This document shows positions 35,788 through 47,046 of a stretch of 64,000 nucleotides of DNA, one piece after another. Both the position numbers and the translations under genes were made by a program. This DNA is from Cristatella mucedo (lineage: Eukaryota; Bryozoa; Phylactolaemata; Cristatellidae). Below the pieces are notes generated by a model. That model had not been told where the DNA came from and did no database searches. It saw only the letters and a list, made by a program, of their open reading frames with translations. How positions within the stretch are numbered: the stretch's first letter is position 1; each line of letters begins with the position of its first letter. The stretch lies in assembly GCA_009760855.2 (NCBI GenBank), contig WPIO01000008.1:8216001-8280000 (forward strand), read 5' to 3'.

Positions 35788-36311
35788 CTTCTTGCTGGGC
35801 TTCACCAGTGGCACTCTGCTCCGCTGCTAGAATTGCACTGCATGTCGCTACCATGGCAGCGCTGGCGGCGAACCACATGGGACTGGCGACGCTATCTCTC
35901 GAGCCATCGAATCGGCTTCCTTCGACGATCGCTCGGTTGGTCGCTGCTCGGCCCTTTTCACGTCTCTCGCCCGAGCCGAGCTATCCTACGAAAGCTTACC
36001 CCCCAGAGGCCTGCTCTAGCGACAACCACTTCTCCGACTCGCTTCCTGCTGCTGCGCTTGACCTAAGTGACCTCAAGTCATTGGAGACTGCACGTTCAGT
36101 CGATTTGCACGGTGAGCCTGCCCCTCTCTCCTGTCTTTGCCCAGGGCGAATGTGCTCGTGCTTAACTGCTTAAGTCGTAGGCACGAGTCGAGCTGAAAGT
36201 CATTCTTTATTGCTCACTGCAAGAAAAAATGAAGGCCACTAGGACTCCTCTGCAACTGCGAATTTTTTAAATTGTAACTGCTCTCTTTAACATAATACGA
36301 ATAATAAAAAA

Positions 36312-36400
36312 TAGTTCTAATAATACATTTGATAAAGCGCCACCAGAGAACTCAATCTCTTTCAAAGCACTTTACATCTGCTGCAAAGGAGCCAGCGTCA
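36312..36400 (-). mobile_element. LINE family A, terminal 3' end
   Basis: TAATACATTTGATAAAGCGC, CAGAGAACTCAATCTCTTTC and CTTTACATCTGCTGCAAAGG on the plus strand, hence minus orientation. Confidence 0.7.
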
Positions 36401-36718
36401 AACTTGTTGATCAGTTGGTAAGAGGAAATGTCTCGTTTTCTTATATTTAAAGAAACAAGTTTTACCATTATTGTGCGGTCGACGGTACCATGCGAATAAT
36501 TCATCCCTATTACTTTATTTCTTGCAATTCGAGTCTGAACAGGATATAATGATACTATAGTGATCGGTCCTCTCTCAAAGTCGTCCTGTCTAAGCATCGC
36601 TGGTCCTGGTTCTACCGGGACTAGCGCTGAGCCTCTAGACACCCTCCTTAGTAACTCCTCTCTTTTGAGCCGAAAACCCGCCTAACCACAATCTCTTCTC
36701 CTCCCGCCCAATTTATTG

Positions 36719-36778
36719 CGAAAGAGATTGAGTTCTCTGAGAACGTTTTATCAAGTGTGTTATTATTATTATTATTAT
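36719..36778 (+). mobile_element. LINE family A, terminal 3' end
   Basis: AAAGAGATTGAGTTCTCTGA, TTTATCAAGTG and an ATT tail. Confidence 0.65.
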
Positions 36779-37524
36779 CCAAAGCGTGCGTAAAATTGTA
36801 TTGTTTATTTTATCACTGACCGATTGAGAGATATTTTTACCGGCACATTTAATGAAGTTTAGCTCTCTTAGGGCGCTCAACAAAGGTTTTGCAATAGTTA
36901 TCTCCCCTGCAGCTAGCGCCACGGGGGAGACACGAATGCTGCACTGCGGGGGAGGGGTTAGGACTGGGCGATCCTGCTTGTTATGCTTTTAGTGATATGT
37001 TAGAAGGGAGCGAAATATGTGTTCTATAAATTGCTCCCCCAATATTATTGATAAGCACAAAGGGCCAGCGACAGTAATTACACTTGCTGCTTGGCTCAGT
37101 CAGACAAGCCCTCAGCAGTTGTAATTTCTTCCGGAATTCACGCAAATTTGCGTGAAAAAATTAATAGTTCGGCGCTTTAGGCTTTACTCAAGCAGCTCGC
37201 TTATTTCGAGCCATGCAAATAACAGATCGTGCTATAAGAAAAACTACTTAACGAAAGTGCTCGTCGTGCTTTCAGTTAACCGTGCGAGCATTCGGTGGCA
37301 AGTGACGCCGCGTGCACGCGAGCACGCATGGACCTCACTTCTCAAAAGCGTCATACAACGATCTCGCTCACCTTGTCGGCGCGAACGCTGACGTCACTCT
37401 GGATAGATATCGCTCTGGAGAGATGTTTCTCTGGATAGATGTCGCTCTGGAGAGTCTTTGCTCCAGAGAGAGCGAACGACGAGAGACGCTACTAACGGCC
37501 GAGACCATGTATGTTGGTGAGCAG

Positions 37525-37703
37525 TAGTGGCTCACTAGGTAAGGCCGTTGCTTTTCACGACCTCGGCATCGAGATCGTGGGTTCGAATCCTGTGGTGGGC
37601 GATCCCTTATCGCCACTGCAAGCGGTGGTGATAGCCGTCAAGGCTCTCCTGTAGCTATAAAAAAAGTGGCTGTTACATCAGCTAGTATTTTATTTTATTT
37701 TTT
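37525..37703 (+). repeat. tRNA-derived SINE (best-preserved copy)
   Basis: A box GTGGCTCACTAGGTAAGGC, B box GGTTCGAATCC (37580-37590), body GGGCGATCCC and CACTGCAAGCGGTGGTGATA, tail CATCAGCTAGTATTT then TTTTATTTTATTTTTT. The intact A and B boxes could still direct RNA polymerase III. Confidence 0.85.
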
Positions 37704-37709
37704 ACTAGG

Positions 37710-38640
37710 CGACTGACGGACGGTGCTGATGGCAGGTTGAGCCCGCGTCGCGTAATGCGTACTCGGTTTATAAATTGTGGGAATTTGGAAAGTCCATTAT
37801 CGACAGGTTCCATCAAAGCGTCTAGCCCCTCTTTCACAGAAGAGACCTAGTCGAAACGATAACTCTCAAGCGGCGCATCCCCGACTGCAGCAGCTGCCCT
37901 CTCAGCTGCCGTCTGTCGGCGACTTCGTTGGACTCTGACTAACGATTGCCTGCACGCCGACAATAGGTCGGCGATCTGGCCAAAAATGTCACGCTCCTCT
38001 TAAGAGGACTTGAAACCTCGCGCCTAAGAGCTCGCCGACGTTGGGCTCTTTGGCGTTGCTAAGAAAAAATGGTAACATCTATTTTATGAGTGCATTCAAT
38101 TCCATGGTGAGTAAAGGGTCCTGGTCAGGAGCCTCATCAGATCTCGCCCCCGGCAAACATAATGGGGAGAGGCTGTAGCGACACGGGTAAGGCGCAGCGG
38201 AATTGTGACGTCGCGAAGCTTTGGGCGAAGACCTCAGTCGCCGCCAGACCGCCGGTCCGCTGGCTCCCTCCATCGATAGCCATCATCACGCGCGTGGGCC
38301 TCGCGCCGTCGATAAGCCACTCGCCTTCTTGGCAATGGAAGGCTAAACGTCTCTAGCCGCATGCCAATGAACACGCGATGAGCAACAGTCACGAGGCATT
38401 CGCCATTACGGAGCAGCTGTACATTGCGGAGCAGCTGCACATTTCGAAGCAGCTGTACATCTCGCCGCCGCGAACGTGCGTCGTTCCAAGAATTTTCGCC
38501 ATCTGTGAAGAGCTTGCCAGAAGGCTACACAAACTAAGCCTGACCGGTTGTAAACTGGTGCTTACTACTTCTAACTTTAACATGCATGATCCGAGGTCTT
38601 TCTTTATAAAATATCGCTGCTATTGTTATGAATGTATGCA
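37710..38640. other. Intergenic DNA with an 18-bp triplicate
   Basis: No gene seen. Three tandem 18-bp units at 38411-38464 each contain CAGCTG (an E-box hexamer). Remaining sequence is unique-looking. Confidence 0.5.
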
Positions 38641-38958
38641 CACACACACGCGCACGGACGCACGGACGCACGGACGCACGGACGCACGGACGCACGGACG
38701 CACGGACGCACGGACGCACGGACGCACGGACGCACGGGGGCGCGGACGTACGCACGGACGGACGGACGCACGGACGCACGGACGCACGGACGCACGGACG
38801 CACGGACGCACGGACGCACGGACGCACGGACGCACGGACGCACGGACGCACGGACGCACGGACGCACGGACGGACGCACGGACGCACGCACGGACGCACG
38901 CACGGACGCACGCACGCACGCACGCACGCACGGACGCACGCACGCACGCACGCACGGA

Positions 38959-38998
<40 letters not shown>

Positions 38999-39873
38999 CG
39001 GACGCACGGACGCACGGACGCACGGACGCACGGACGCACGGACGCACGGACGCACGGACGCACCGACGCACGGACGCACGGACGCACGGACGCACGGACG
39101 CACGGACGCACGGACGCACGGACGCACGGACGCACGGACGCACGGACGCACGGACGCACGGACGCACGGACGCACGGACGCACGGACGCACGGACGCACG
39201 GACGCACGGACGCACGGACGCACGGACGCACACGGACGCACGGACGCACGGACGCACGGACGCACGGACGCACGGACGCACGGACGCACGGACGCACGGA
39301 CGCACGGACGCACGGACGCACGGACGCACGGACGCACGGACGCACGGACGCACGGACGCACGGACGCACGGACGCACGGACGCACGGACGCACGGACGCA
39401 CGGACGCACGGACGCACGGACGCACGGACGCACGGACGCACGGACGCACGGACGCACGGACGCGGACGGACGCACGGACGCACGGACGCACGGACGCACG
39501 GACGCACGGACGCACGGACGCACGGACGCACGGACGCACGGACGCACGGACGCACGGACGCACGGACGCACGGACGCACGGACGCACGGACGCACGGACG
39601 CACGCACGGACGCACGGACGCACGGACGCACGGACGCACGGACGCACGGACGCACGGACGCACGGACGCACGGACGCACGGACGCACGGACGCACGCGCG
39701 GACGCACGGACGCACGGACGCACGGACGCACGGACGCACGGACGCACGGACGCACGGACGCACGGACGCACGGACGCACGGACGCACGCACGGACGCACG
39801 GACGCACGGACGCACGGACGCACGGACGCACGGACGCACGGACGCACGGACGCACGGACGCACGGACGCACGC
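38641..39873. repeat. Octanucleotide tandem array (GGACGCAC)n
   Basis: About 1.2 kb of 8-bp units with some 4-bp GACG/CACG contractions, most frequent at 38875-39000. Because the unit is 8 bp and lacks stops, long open frames of 400-500 codons appear in several frames on both strands with an HGRTDART-like period; these are not genes. A plain microsatellite is the best reading. Confidence 0.97.
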
Positions 39874-40009
39874 AAACATGTATCTATATGTATATACAAT
39901 ACTTCCACTTTATATATACTGAGTTACTATATCCTGCCAGTATGAGTAGAGTATGGCTAATATATTGCTATGACTTCGCGACCCTAGCTAAATAGGGTAC
40001 AGGCCAAAC

Positions 40010-40440
40010 CCATGCAATATGTAGAGACCTGCCGCTCGAAATGTGCCAGTGGTAAAGACACAGCGCTCTATGAAGCTGCTCAGGCGTAGCTAACAGTAAC
40101 GTCGTATTAGAATAAAAGTGCAAAGAACGGCCTCCATAGCACGCGGGCTACGAGGTACGCGACGTCCGGTGAGATGGATGCAGCAGGTGACTCATTTTCA
40201 AAGCTTACAGCAACTCACTCTCAGCGCGCTAGGACTCGCCGAACGGCAGACCTTTACTCCAAGAGAGCGACTAGGCTCTGGCCTTAAAAAGTGGTAAGGC
40301 GGTAAGTCATGCAATAGTCTCGTTTGTGCATAAACCTCAATCGCTCTGCTCATAATCCTTGGCTTATCGCGGCTACTGCAGAAGCGGCTGTCCATTCAAA
40401 GTGAAGTGGCCGAGCTCGTCGAAGCTCAGCAGCCGAGGTT
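40010..40440 (+). repeat. Duplicated 5' flank, copy 2 (partner at 300-1130)
   Basis: See copy 1. Here the flank keeps the compact state: only CCAAGAGAGCG stands where copy 1 has a 430-bp AG array. It sits just upstream of paralogue 2 exon 1. Confidence 0.55.
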
Positions 40441-40776
40441 GAATCGCTGTCGAGCTCTGAGTTCACAATCGCGGGACGTTCTCAGCATGAAAAGACGGGA
40501 GCAACAGGCGAAACCGGGGAGTGGGAACCGTTTGCCATGCGTAGGTGGGGCTATTTAGACCCGGCCCTCTTTGTATGAGCCGATTGTGAGGCTGTGCAGG
40601 GAAGTATTGTATTACCTAGGCGCCGGTATGCTGTGAGCAGGGGACGGGGCGGGCCTAGCATAGCAACCCACGACGGACGGTACTCGCGCGGGCAACTGTG
40701 ACGACCCCTGGCGCGTCCGGATCTGACAAGCAGCCCGCATGCGCGAGGCGACCACACCGAAGCGGCAGTGCGACCC

Positions 40777-40971
40777 ATGGCGGCCGCCATTGACGGTGAC
40801 GGCTTGGAGCTACATCCCGCGGCAGGGACTAAGAACAGCAACCCGTTCGTTCGCTACTGTCGACGCTTTTGGAGAGCGCAAAATGCCAAGAACATGTACC
40901 CACCCTACCACTGGCTGCCGAAGTACCGGACGGTGCACCTAGTCGGCGACGTCATCGCCGGACTGACGGTG
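40777..40971 (+). pseudogene. SLC26A11-like: SLC26A11-like paralogue 2, truncated exon 1
   Basis: ATG GCG GCC in a good start context opens a frame matching gene 1 exon 1: NPFVRYCRRFW, PPYHWLPKYRTVHLVGDVIA and GLTV. Over the last 32 bases before the break it is identical to gene 1. At 40972 the match stops in mid-exon, and a TGA follows at once because a Polinton-type element begins here. Neither the rest of the exon nor exons 2-8 were found downstream, so this is a remnant. Confidence 0.9.
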
Positions 40972-41080
40972 TGATGAGTGTTTTTTCCCCGATACGACAT
41001 CAGCTAATTTTCGTCCACCCTCGGTTTCACCGTCGGATGTCCAAAAATTACCCGTCATCGTATCGTGAAAAAACTCATCA
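40972..41080. repeat. Foldback (inverted repeat) at the element's left end
   Basis: TGATGAGTGTTTTTTC with CGATACGA (40972-40996) is mirrored by TCGTATCGTGAAAAAACTCA at 41058-41077, then TCA. Arms of about 25 bp with small gaps flank a loop of about 55 bp. It marks the junction with the transporter exon and may be the terminal repeat folded on itself. Confidence 0.75.
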
Positions 41081-41186
41081 CTAAGATAGCGTCATTTGTG
41101 TTACTTCGTTTACTAAATTATAGTAAAATTGTGTTCTCTTAATAATTAATTCATTTTAGCAGAAATATTTTTACCTTATATAGCAA

Positions 41187-44100
41187 ATGACTTCTCAATC
41201 GAGGCAAATAAATCCTTTTTCTTTTGAAACTAGGAGGTTAATGAATATTGACTTTGATTCAACAAGTAGAAAATATGTTGGAAAACAAGGTAGATTTAAT
41301 AAAGTTGGTTTTATAGAACCAGTTATTACTGGAGGTGAAAATACTTTAACTTTTGCTTATAAAACAAAAGGAAGATATGCAGACTTTGAATCACTTTAAG
41401 AATTACTTAGATATCAAACAAATAAATTATTTGATATAGTTATAAGTTCATGGCCATTTATCAGAGTTCACTTTAAAGTATCATTCGATATGAAAATATT
41501 TTATGATAAAGAAAGAGAAAGAAAAGAAGCACAATAAAAATCAACGTTAACCATGAATAGCGAGTCAGCAAATTCAATTTATGAAAAAATAATGCTTTCG
41601 CTAGGAACCAATTCTGAGATGTTAATATAACACAACGTTGGTTCTGGATGGTTATTTATTGGATATAATTCATTTTCAGTTGTTGTTTCTAAATATATAC
41701 TTATAGGTGGTGGAACATATATTTAAACTCCTGAATATCTTGCTAAGAAAAGTGTATAATTAATTAAAAAAATGTTAATGATGAGTTTTGCACTCTATGG
41801 TGTGTTTTAAGAGCTTTAAATCCTGTAGAAAGAAATAAATGGAGGATAAATGACTTAAAAGAAATGCTATCTATTAAACATTCTCACTTGATTAACGAAA
41901 TTGAATGGCCTTTAATGGCTAAAGATGTTGATAAATTAGAGAAAGCAATGAATGTTAATATAAATGTTTATTCATGTGGATATAAGAGTCTAGAGCTTCC
42001 CCATTAAGAGTTGTTAAAAAGTCAGATGTGAAAGAGGGAAGACATGTAAATCTATTTTTACTTAATTAAGATGAAAAAGAACATAATATATGTTGATCAA
42101 TAATTTTAATTCACTATGTAAACCTGTAAACTCTGGAGGAAAACAGTATTATTGTCATAGATGTTTAAATATACTCTTTGATAAAAAACAAGTAAATGAA
42201 CATTTAGAATTATGTGAAAGTATTAACTCTCGAGCAACAGTTTATGTAATGCCAAATGAAAATAGTAAGTTTATTAGGTTTGATTCTTTCAAACATCTTA
42301 ATACGTGCCCATATGTTTGTTATACAGACTTTGAATGTATAATTGAAAAAGGAAAAAATGGATCAATTCATACTCCATGTTTAGCTGCTTATGTTATTAT
42401 TGATTGGAAAGGAGAAGTTTTTGATAAGTTTATGAATGTTGGTTCTGATTGTGTAGTTAAGTTTTTACAAAAACTATTTGATGTATCAGACTTTTTTAAA
42501 AGTAAATTGATTGAACATAATTCAGAAAGTAAAATGGATGACTTAACTGAAAGTGAACTAAAAGAACAATTCAAAAAAAGAGTGATCTGAGAAAAGTTCA
42601 CGATCACTGTCATCTAAAAAATAATAAATATAGAAGAGCTGCTCACCATCTTTGTAACTTAAAAGCTGTAATGAATTTCAAAACATGGCAGCTTCCTGTT
42701 ATATTTCATAACTTTAGAGGATATGATTCACATATAATTGTTAAAGCACTTGAAAAATTTTAGTGTTGAAGCAGAACCAATAGCAAATAATCTTAAGAAG
42801 TACATGAAGTTAAGAGTTAATGATTTAGTTTTTAAGGATAGTGCTCAATTTATGCTTGGCTCATTAGACTTCATAGCATCAGAAATGGGTAAAAAATTGA
42901 TTGTTTTCAATTTCTAATAAGGTTATAAGTGAACAAAATCCAAATAAAAACCTTAATATGTTAGCAACAAAAGGAAAGTATCCTTTTGAGTTCATGGATT
43001 CATTTGAGAAGTTTTTTGTTACTTCTCTTCCAACTAAGGAAGACTTTTACTCAAGTGTTTAAATGACTGGTATATCTGATAAAAGTTTAAAAAAAAGCAA
43101 ATGCTGTTTGGAAAGAGTTTAATCCAAGAAATATGTTAGAATATCATAATTTATATCTATTAACTGATGTGTTATTACTTGCAGATTGTTTTGAAAGTTT
43201 AAAAAAAGGTTTGATATCAAAACTAAAACTAGATCCTGAAAACTTTGTAACAACACCAAACTTCTCATGGAGTGCAGTATTCTGGTTTTCAGGAGTAAAG
43301 ATTGAATTGTTAACTGATAGAAATAATTATGACATGTTTAAAAGATCTATTCGTGGTGGAATATGTCAAGTGAATAGTAGACTTGTTAAAGCAAATAACC
43401 CAATGGTTCCTGGATTTGATAAAGATAAGCCAAAAACATGGATATCTTATCAAGATGCAACAAGTCTTTATCCTACAGCAATGATGGAACTTCTACTACA
43501 AGGAAACATTGAAGAAATTTCAAATGAGGGATGAAATATTGATAATATTCTTAAATTAGAAGTTGAGTCCGACATTGGTTACTCCTTTATTGTTGATATT
43601 GAGTATGATCCTAAAACTAAGGAGTATCATCATGATTTACACAATGAGCATCCATTATGTGTGTGTAATAGAGTTATTGATTGTAGTGAATATTCTGATT
43701 TTCAAAACAAATTCGAAACAGGAGCTAGCAATGTTCCAAAGTTAATGCGTGATTTCCTACCAAAAAGGATTATTTACTACACTATAGATATTTAAAATTC
43801 TGTTTGACACATGAAATGATATGCAATGTAAATGGAGTTTTTAAGTTTAAACTATCAAGATGGCTTAAACCTTATATTGAAATGTGTGCTATAATAAAAG
43901 CATTAAATTCAAGTAAAAAGTGTTTTAAGAAATCTTTTGAAACTTATAATGAACTCGTTTTATCGTAAAACTTGTGAAGATTTTGAAAACAAAGGTTAAA
44001 ACTTATTTAGTTAGTGCTATTGATGAAGTAGAAAAAAAGAAATTCAGTAAACGAATAAGAGACCCAAAAATAGTTAATTTTAGAGACTTTGGAAAATCAT

Positions 44101-44390
44101 TGACAATATTTCAAATGAATCAATCTAAAACAAGATTGAATAAATCCAATATTTATTGGTAGCTCAATTCTAGATTTATCAAAGTTACATATGCAAAAGT
44201 TTTATTATGATGTTATAAAACCAAAATATGGAAATAAAGTTAGCTTAATCTATACTGATACTGACTCTTTAATTATGAATATTGAAACACATAATTTGTA
44301 AGATGATATGTTAGAAGAAGCAAATAAGAAATCTAAATCACCATTAACTTAACCTGGCGTACAATTTTTTTATAATTATATATAGTAATG
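41187..44390 (+). pseudogene. polB: Protein-primed-type DNA polymerase B of the Polinton element, broken
   Basis: The N-terminal region has GSGWLF and GGGTYI. A zinc-binding-like block has YYCHRCLNIL with a following H and C (42135-42220). The exonuclease-to-polymerase region has HDHCHL (42600-42620) and FRGYDSH (42714-42734). The pre-palm block YHNLYLLTDVLLLAD is at 43142-43186. The palm has RGGICQVNSR, motif A DATSLYP (43453-43473), a KLIMNSFYRKT-like B-region stretch near 43940, and motif C YTDTDS (44253-44270). Breaks include frame changes near 41775, 42083, 42577, 42758, 42915, 43092, 43770, 43930, 43990 and 44150, several in runs of A. In-frame TAA codons lie at 41397, 41535, 41628, 41724, 41757, 42067, 43060, 44299 and 44350; an in-frame TGA lies at 43532. 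It would copy the element's DNA if intact. Confidence 0.88.
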
Positions 44391-44522
44391 GAAGTTTCTA
44401 GAATTCTCAGTTGTAAAAAAGCTAGAAAATTAGCAGAAAAAATTTGCAACAATAAATTCAAATGTGTTAGTACAGAAGTACTTAAAAACTATCTTTATAA
44501 ATTCATTCCAGACTTAGATTAA
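44388..44522 (+). CDS. Small ORF in the element, unknown function
   Basis: 44 codons from ATG to TAA, rich in Lys and Cys (SCKKARKLAEKICNNKFKC). It could be a separate small protein or a displaced end of the polymerase region. A further open stretch (44520-44630, HEYEERLEKSIKNT) follows in another frame. No family recognised. Confidence 0.35.
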   Translation: MEVSRILSCKKARKLAEKICNNKFKCVSTEVLKNYLYKFIPDLD

Positions 44523-44692
44523 TTAGTTTGAGTCTTATAGATATATGTAATGCTTGTGATAAAATACATGAGTATGAAGAAAGACTAGAAAAAAGTATTA
44601 AAAATACTAGAGTGATAGCATTTGTTAATTAGATAATGTTTTTTAGTTAGTTATTTTTGAGTGCATGTAATGTTTTTATTATTATATAGGAA

Positions 44693-45190
44693 ATGCAAGC
44701 AAGTTCTGATGTTAGTGACCCAACCTTTGTAACGAGTGCTACAGCACTAAAATCTTACGTTGATTATCTTGTTAAATCAAGAATGACATCTTACGATCAA
44801 CAAACACTTGATTCAGATATTTCAGTTATGACTGATACAGCAGTTAAGAAATTCTATCTAGATGAATGTGATATTGAAGCTCAAAAAATAATCACGGCAG
44901 GATTATCAGATGTAACAGCAAATCTAGAAACAACAGTTAGGGCTAAAGTTGATGCTATTCTGGATGATTCTTCTGAAATTGCGGATTACACAACGTGGAT
45001 TGCATCTCAACTTCCAAAACTCTCAATTGTTATCTCAGGAGTATCAGGAGTGAAACCTGACATCTCTGGAATTGTTAAAGATGAATGTTATGCAGTTCTA
45101 CCTGATTTGAGTGACGGAACAAGTGCAAGACAAAAAGCAACTGCAGCAGCACTAGCAGCACAAGCACAACCTGAACCAAGCACTGTATAA
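44693..45190 (+). CDS. Element ORF, 165 codons, unknown function
   Basis: An unbroken frame, acidic and rich in Asp, Ser, Thr and Ala, probably mostly helical, with an Ala/Gln-rich end (ATAAALAAQAQPEPSTV). No transmembrane helix, signal or catalytic motif is seen. All glutamines use CAA or CAG, in contrast to the TAA-rich frames of the polymerase. It lies between polymerase and fibre genes, where structural or core proteins would be expected, but that is only position. Confidence 0.65.
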   Translation: MQASSDVSDPTFVTSATALKSYVDYLVKSRMTSYDQQTLDSDISVMTDTAVKKFYLDECDIEAQKIITAGLSDVTANLETTVRAKVDAILDDSSEIADYTTWIASQLPKLSIVISGVSGVKPDISGIVKDECYAVLPDLSDGTSARQKATAAALAAQAQPEPSTV

Positions 45191-45232
45191 ATTAGTTTAA
45201 ATTAAAACAAAATAGAAACAATATTATAGAAA

Positions 45233-45624
45233 ATGGTTTCTGTTGAAACCAGAGGAAAAGACTGTCTTAATTAGGTACAAGGTCAACAATATTCAAACTT
45301 TAAGATCTGTTCCTATCCAATGTGTAGAATTGAAGACATTAGATCAATACTGTTAGATGCTGTAAAACTAGTACTAGAATATAAAGCACTTAGAATCAAT
45401 CACTCTAAACCAGAAATAGCATGTATATTCACTAGACTTGGAGATGGTTCAATCTTTGAAGAGTTTCTAAAAGACTTAAAAATAGAAAAAAAAATAGTAT
45501 AAAGTCTGAAGCAAAATCTAAAAAATTAGAACTAACTAAACAAATAAAGAAAGAAATAGATGCAGGAAAGAGTTGTGATCTACCAGAAGAGTTGATTAAA
45601 GAGACAATGGATTGGAAAATTTAA
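45233..45624 (+). pseudogene. Element ORF with TAG and a frameshift, unknown function
   Basis: It starts at ATG 45233, has an in-frame TAG at 45272-45274, then continues with MCRIEDIRSILLDAVKLVLE and IACIFTRLGDGSIFEEFLKD. A run of nine A near 45490 shifts the frame, after which a lysine-rich coding-looking tail (KLELTKQIKKEIDAG) runs to about 45624. Function unknown. Confidence 0.5.
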
Positions 45625-45626
45625 AA

Positions 45627-46220
45627 TTAATAAGTAGATCTATAACCAAGAATATAACGTTTTTCTAAAGTCATAGGTCTTGCTCCACTTTCATCTATAT
45701 TACCAGTATAAATTATTCCTGTAAAATCTAGTGATTTTGATGGAGAATAGAAAACATTTGTTAGAAATTCAATTTCAATGCAATCAGAAGGACTTGGCGT
45801 AGCTAAGTTAAAGCCATCTGTTGTAATATAACCTAGCACAACTTCTACCCATTATATGTAAACTCTATTTGAATGTTTAATCTTCCATCGTCTAGTTTGA
45901 TATAATCAATATAATATAATTAATGCTATAAATATTTAAAGTAATATTTTCTATAAAATATTTTTTTAAATATGACTTTCTTCTATATAAAAATATTTCT
46001 ATTAAAATAGTTTGGTTTTATATCTAATTAGAATTTCTGTATCTATTCTTTTTTTGTTATTAAATAATAATTGTTTTTACATTGTATCTTTTAAAATAGA
46101 TATAATTTCTTGTTCCAGGAACATCTCTCTCTTTACTATCGTGTAGTTAAATACATCATTTTCCTAAGTTAGATATGGTACATCATCGATAGTTCAATCT
46201 TTTAATTCTGTAAGATTTAT
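45627..46220 (-). pseudogene. Minus-strand element gene, multiple stops, unknown function
   Basis: The clean part, 45839-45627, reads TTDGFNLATPSPSDCIEIEF and GARPMTLEKRYILGYRSTY. The upstream sequence to about 46210 continues in the same strand with several TAA/TAG (for example 45852-45854) between protein-like stretches such as FNYTIVKREMFLEQEIISIL. Whether these are stops or decayed codons cannot be settled here. Confidence 0.4.
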
Positions 46221-46227
46221 TATTGCT

Positions 46228-47036
46228 TTAGAGTATATAGGTTTTTATATTAATATCTGATATTCTGCTTAATGTTAAATTATAATCATTAGAAAAATAA
46301 AATTGTGATGGATTTCCAATATTAAATACTTCATTTGCAGTTAAATTATCAAGATATTCAGTAAAAGTAGTTCTATTGATAATCTTACTGAAATTTGGAT
46401 TATCTCCACATTTTAAGTGGAGACGATTTAAAAAATTACTAGAAGTTACATCATTTGCTTGATAATTTGCATCATTTCTATTCATTGTTAAATTATTAAC
46501 AACTAAACTTACATTTATTGTTTCATTTGAACTATATACATCAAGTTTTGTATTAAGATAATTTTTTGTTGAGAGCTCACTTCCTTTAATAGCATCTAAA
46601 AAATATACATTTTTTTGAGTTTGCAGATACATCACAAATAATATGTTGATCTGAGTCTTTCCTTAGATAATTGTTATCAGCAAATGATTTATTAACTGTT
46701 TCTAGACTATCAACAGTATTTCCATCATTTGTTATTCTGTTTGAATCGCAATTCAAAGTTCCATTCATTTCTTTTTCTCTTCTAGAAAGCATATTATCTT
46801 AATGCTATATAAACAGTCATTAGTAAAACAGTATTATATAAATCCTCTGTCATTAAAAACTGTAACATATCTAAAAGTTTGCCATTATTTTCAAGCATAT
46901 ATCCTCCATATAGTGTATATGGTATATCATTATACGGGTAAGGCAATACTGCTCTACTTTGAAAATTTGAAGTTACTAAATATGAAGTTGGAGTAAGTAT
47001 TCTTTTATCTAGTACTTTCGTATCTGGAAACTAGCC
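46228..47036 (-). pseudogene. Minus-strand element ORFs, part of a fibre-like region
   Basis: Block 46792-46586 (MLSRREKEMNGTLNCDSNRI) and block 46635-46228 (TKNYLNTKLDVYSSNETINV, SQFYFSNDYNLTLSRISDIN) are joined across a frameshift at a run of T near 46607. Upstream, 47036-46800 holds another open stretch (VLDKRILTPTSYLVTSNFQS, YTLYGGYMLENNGKL). The composition resembles trimeric fibre proteins. Function inferred only. Confidence 0.5.
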
Positions 47037-47046
47037 ACCTCTATAA

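Larger units (their letters stand above)
34150..36310. other. 3' flank of gene 1 and intergenic DNA
   Basis: Two AATAAA signals at 34630-34635 and 34644-34649 could end gene 1 transcripts. A TCTG/TC microsatellite lies at 35697-35787. Open frames at 35808-36173 have no recognised domain. Confidence 0.5.

Noticed and set aside
37560-37600. A true tRNA gene with intact B box
   Set aside because: The sequence before and after does not fold as a full tRNA cloverleaf by inspection, and the segment is shared with five other SINE copies.
38641-39873. Possible CRISPR-like array
   Set aside because: The unit is 8 bp with no distinct spacers, in a eukaryotic setting. It is a simple tandem repeat.
38378-39995. 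Long open frames with RTDARTHG-type repeats on both strands
   Set aside because: They are produced by the 8-bp microsatellite, which has no stop codon in any frame. No start context, splice sites or non-repeat domain supports a gene.
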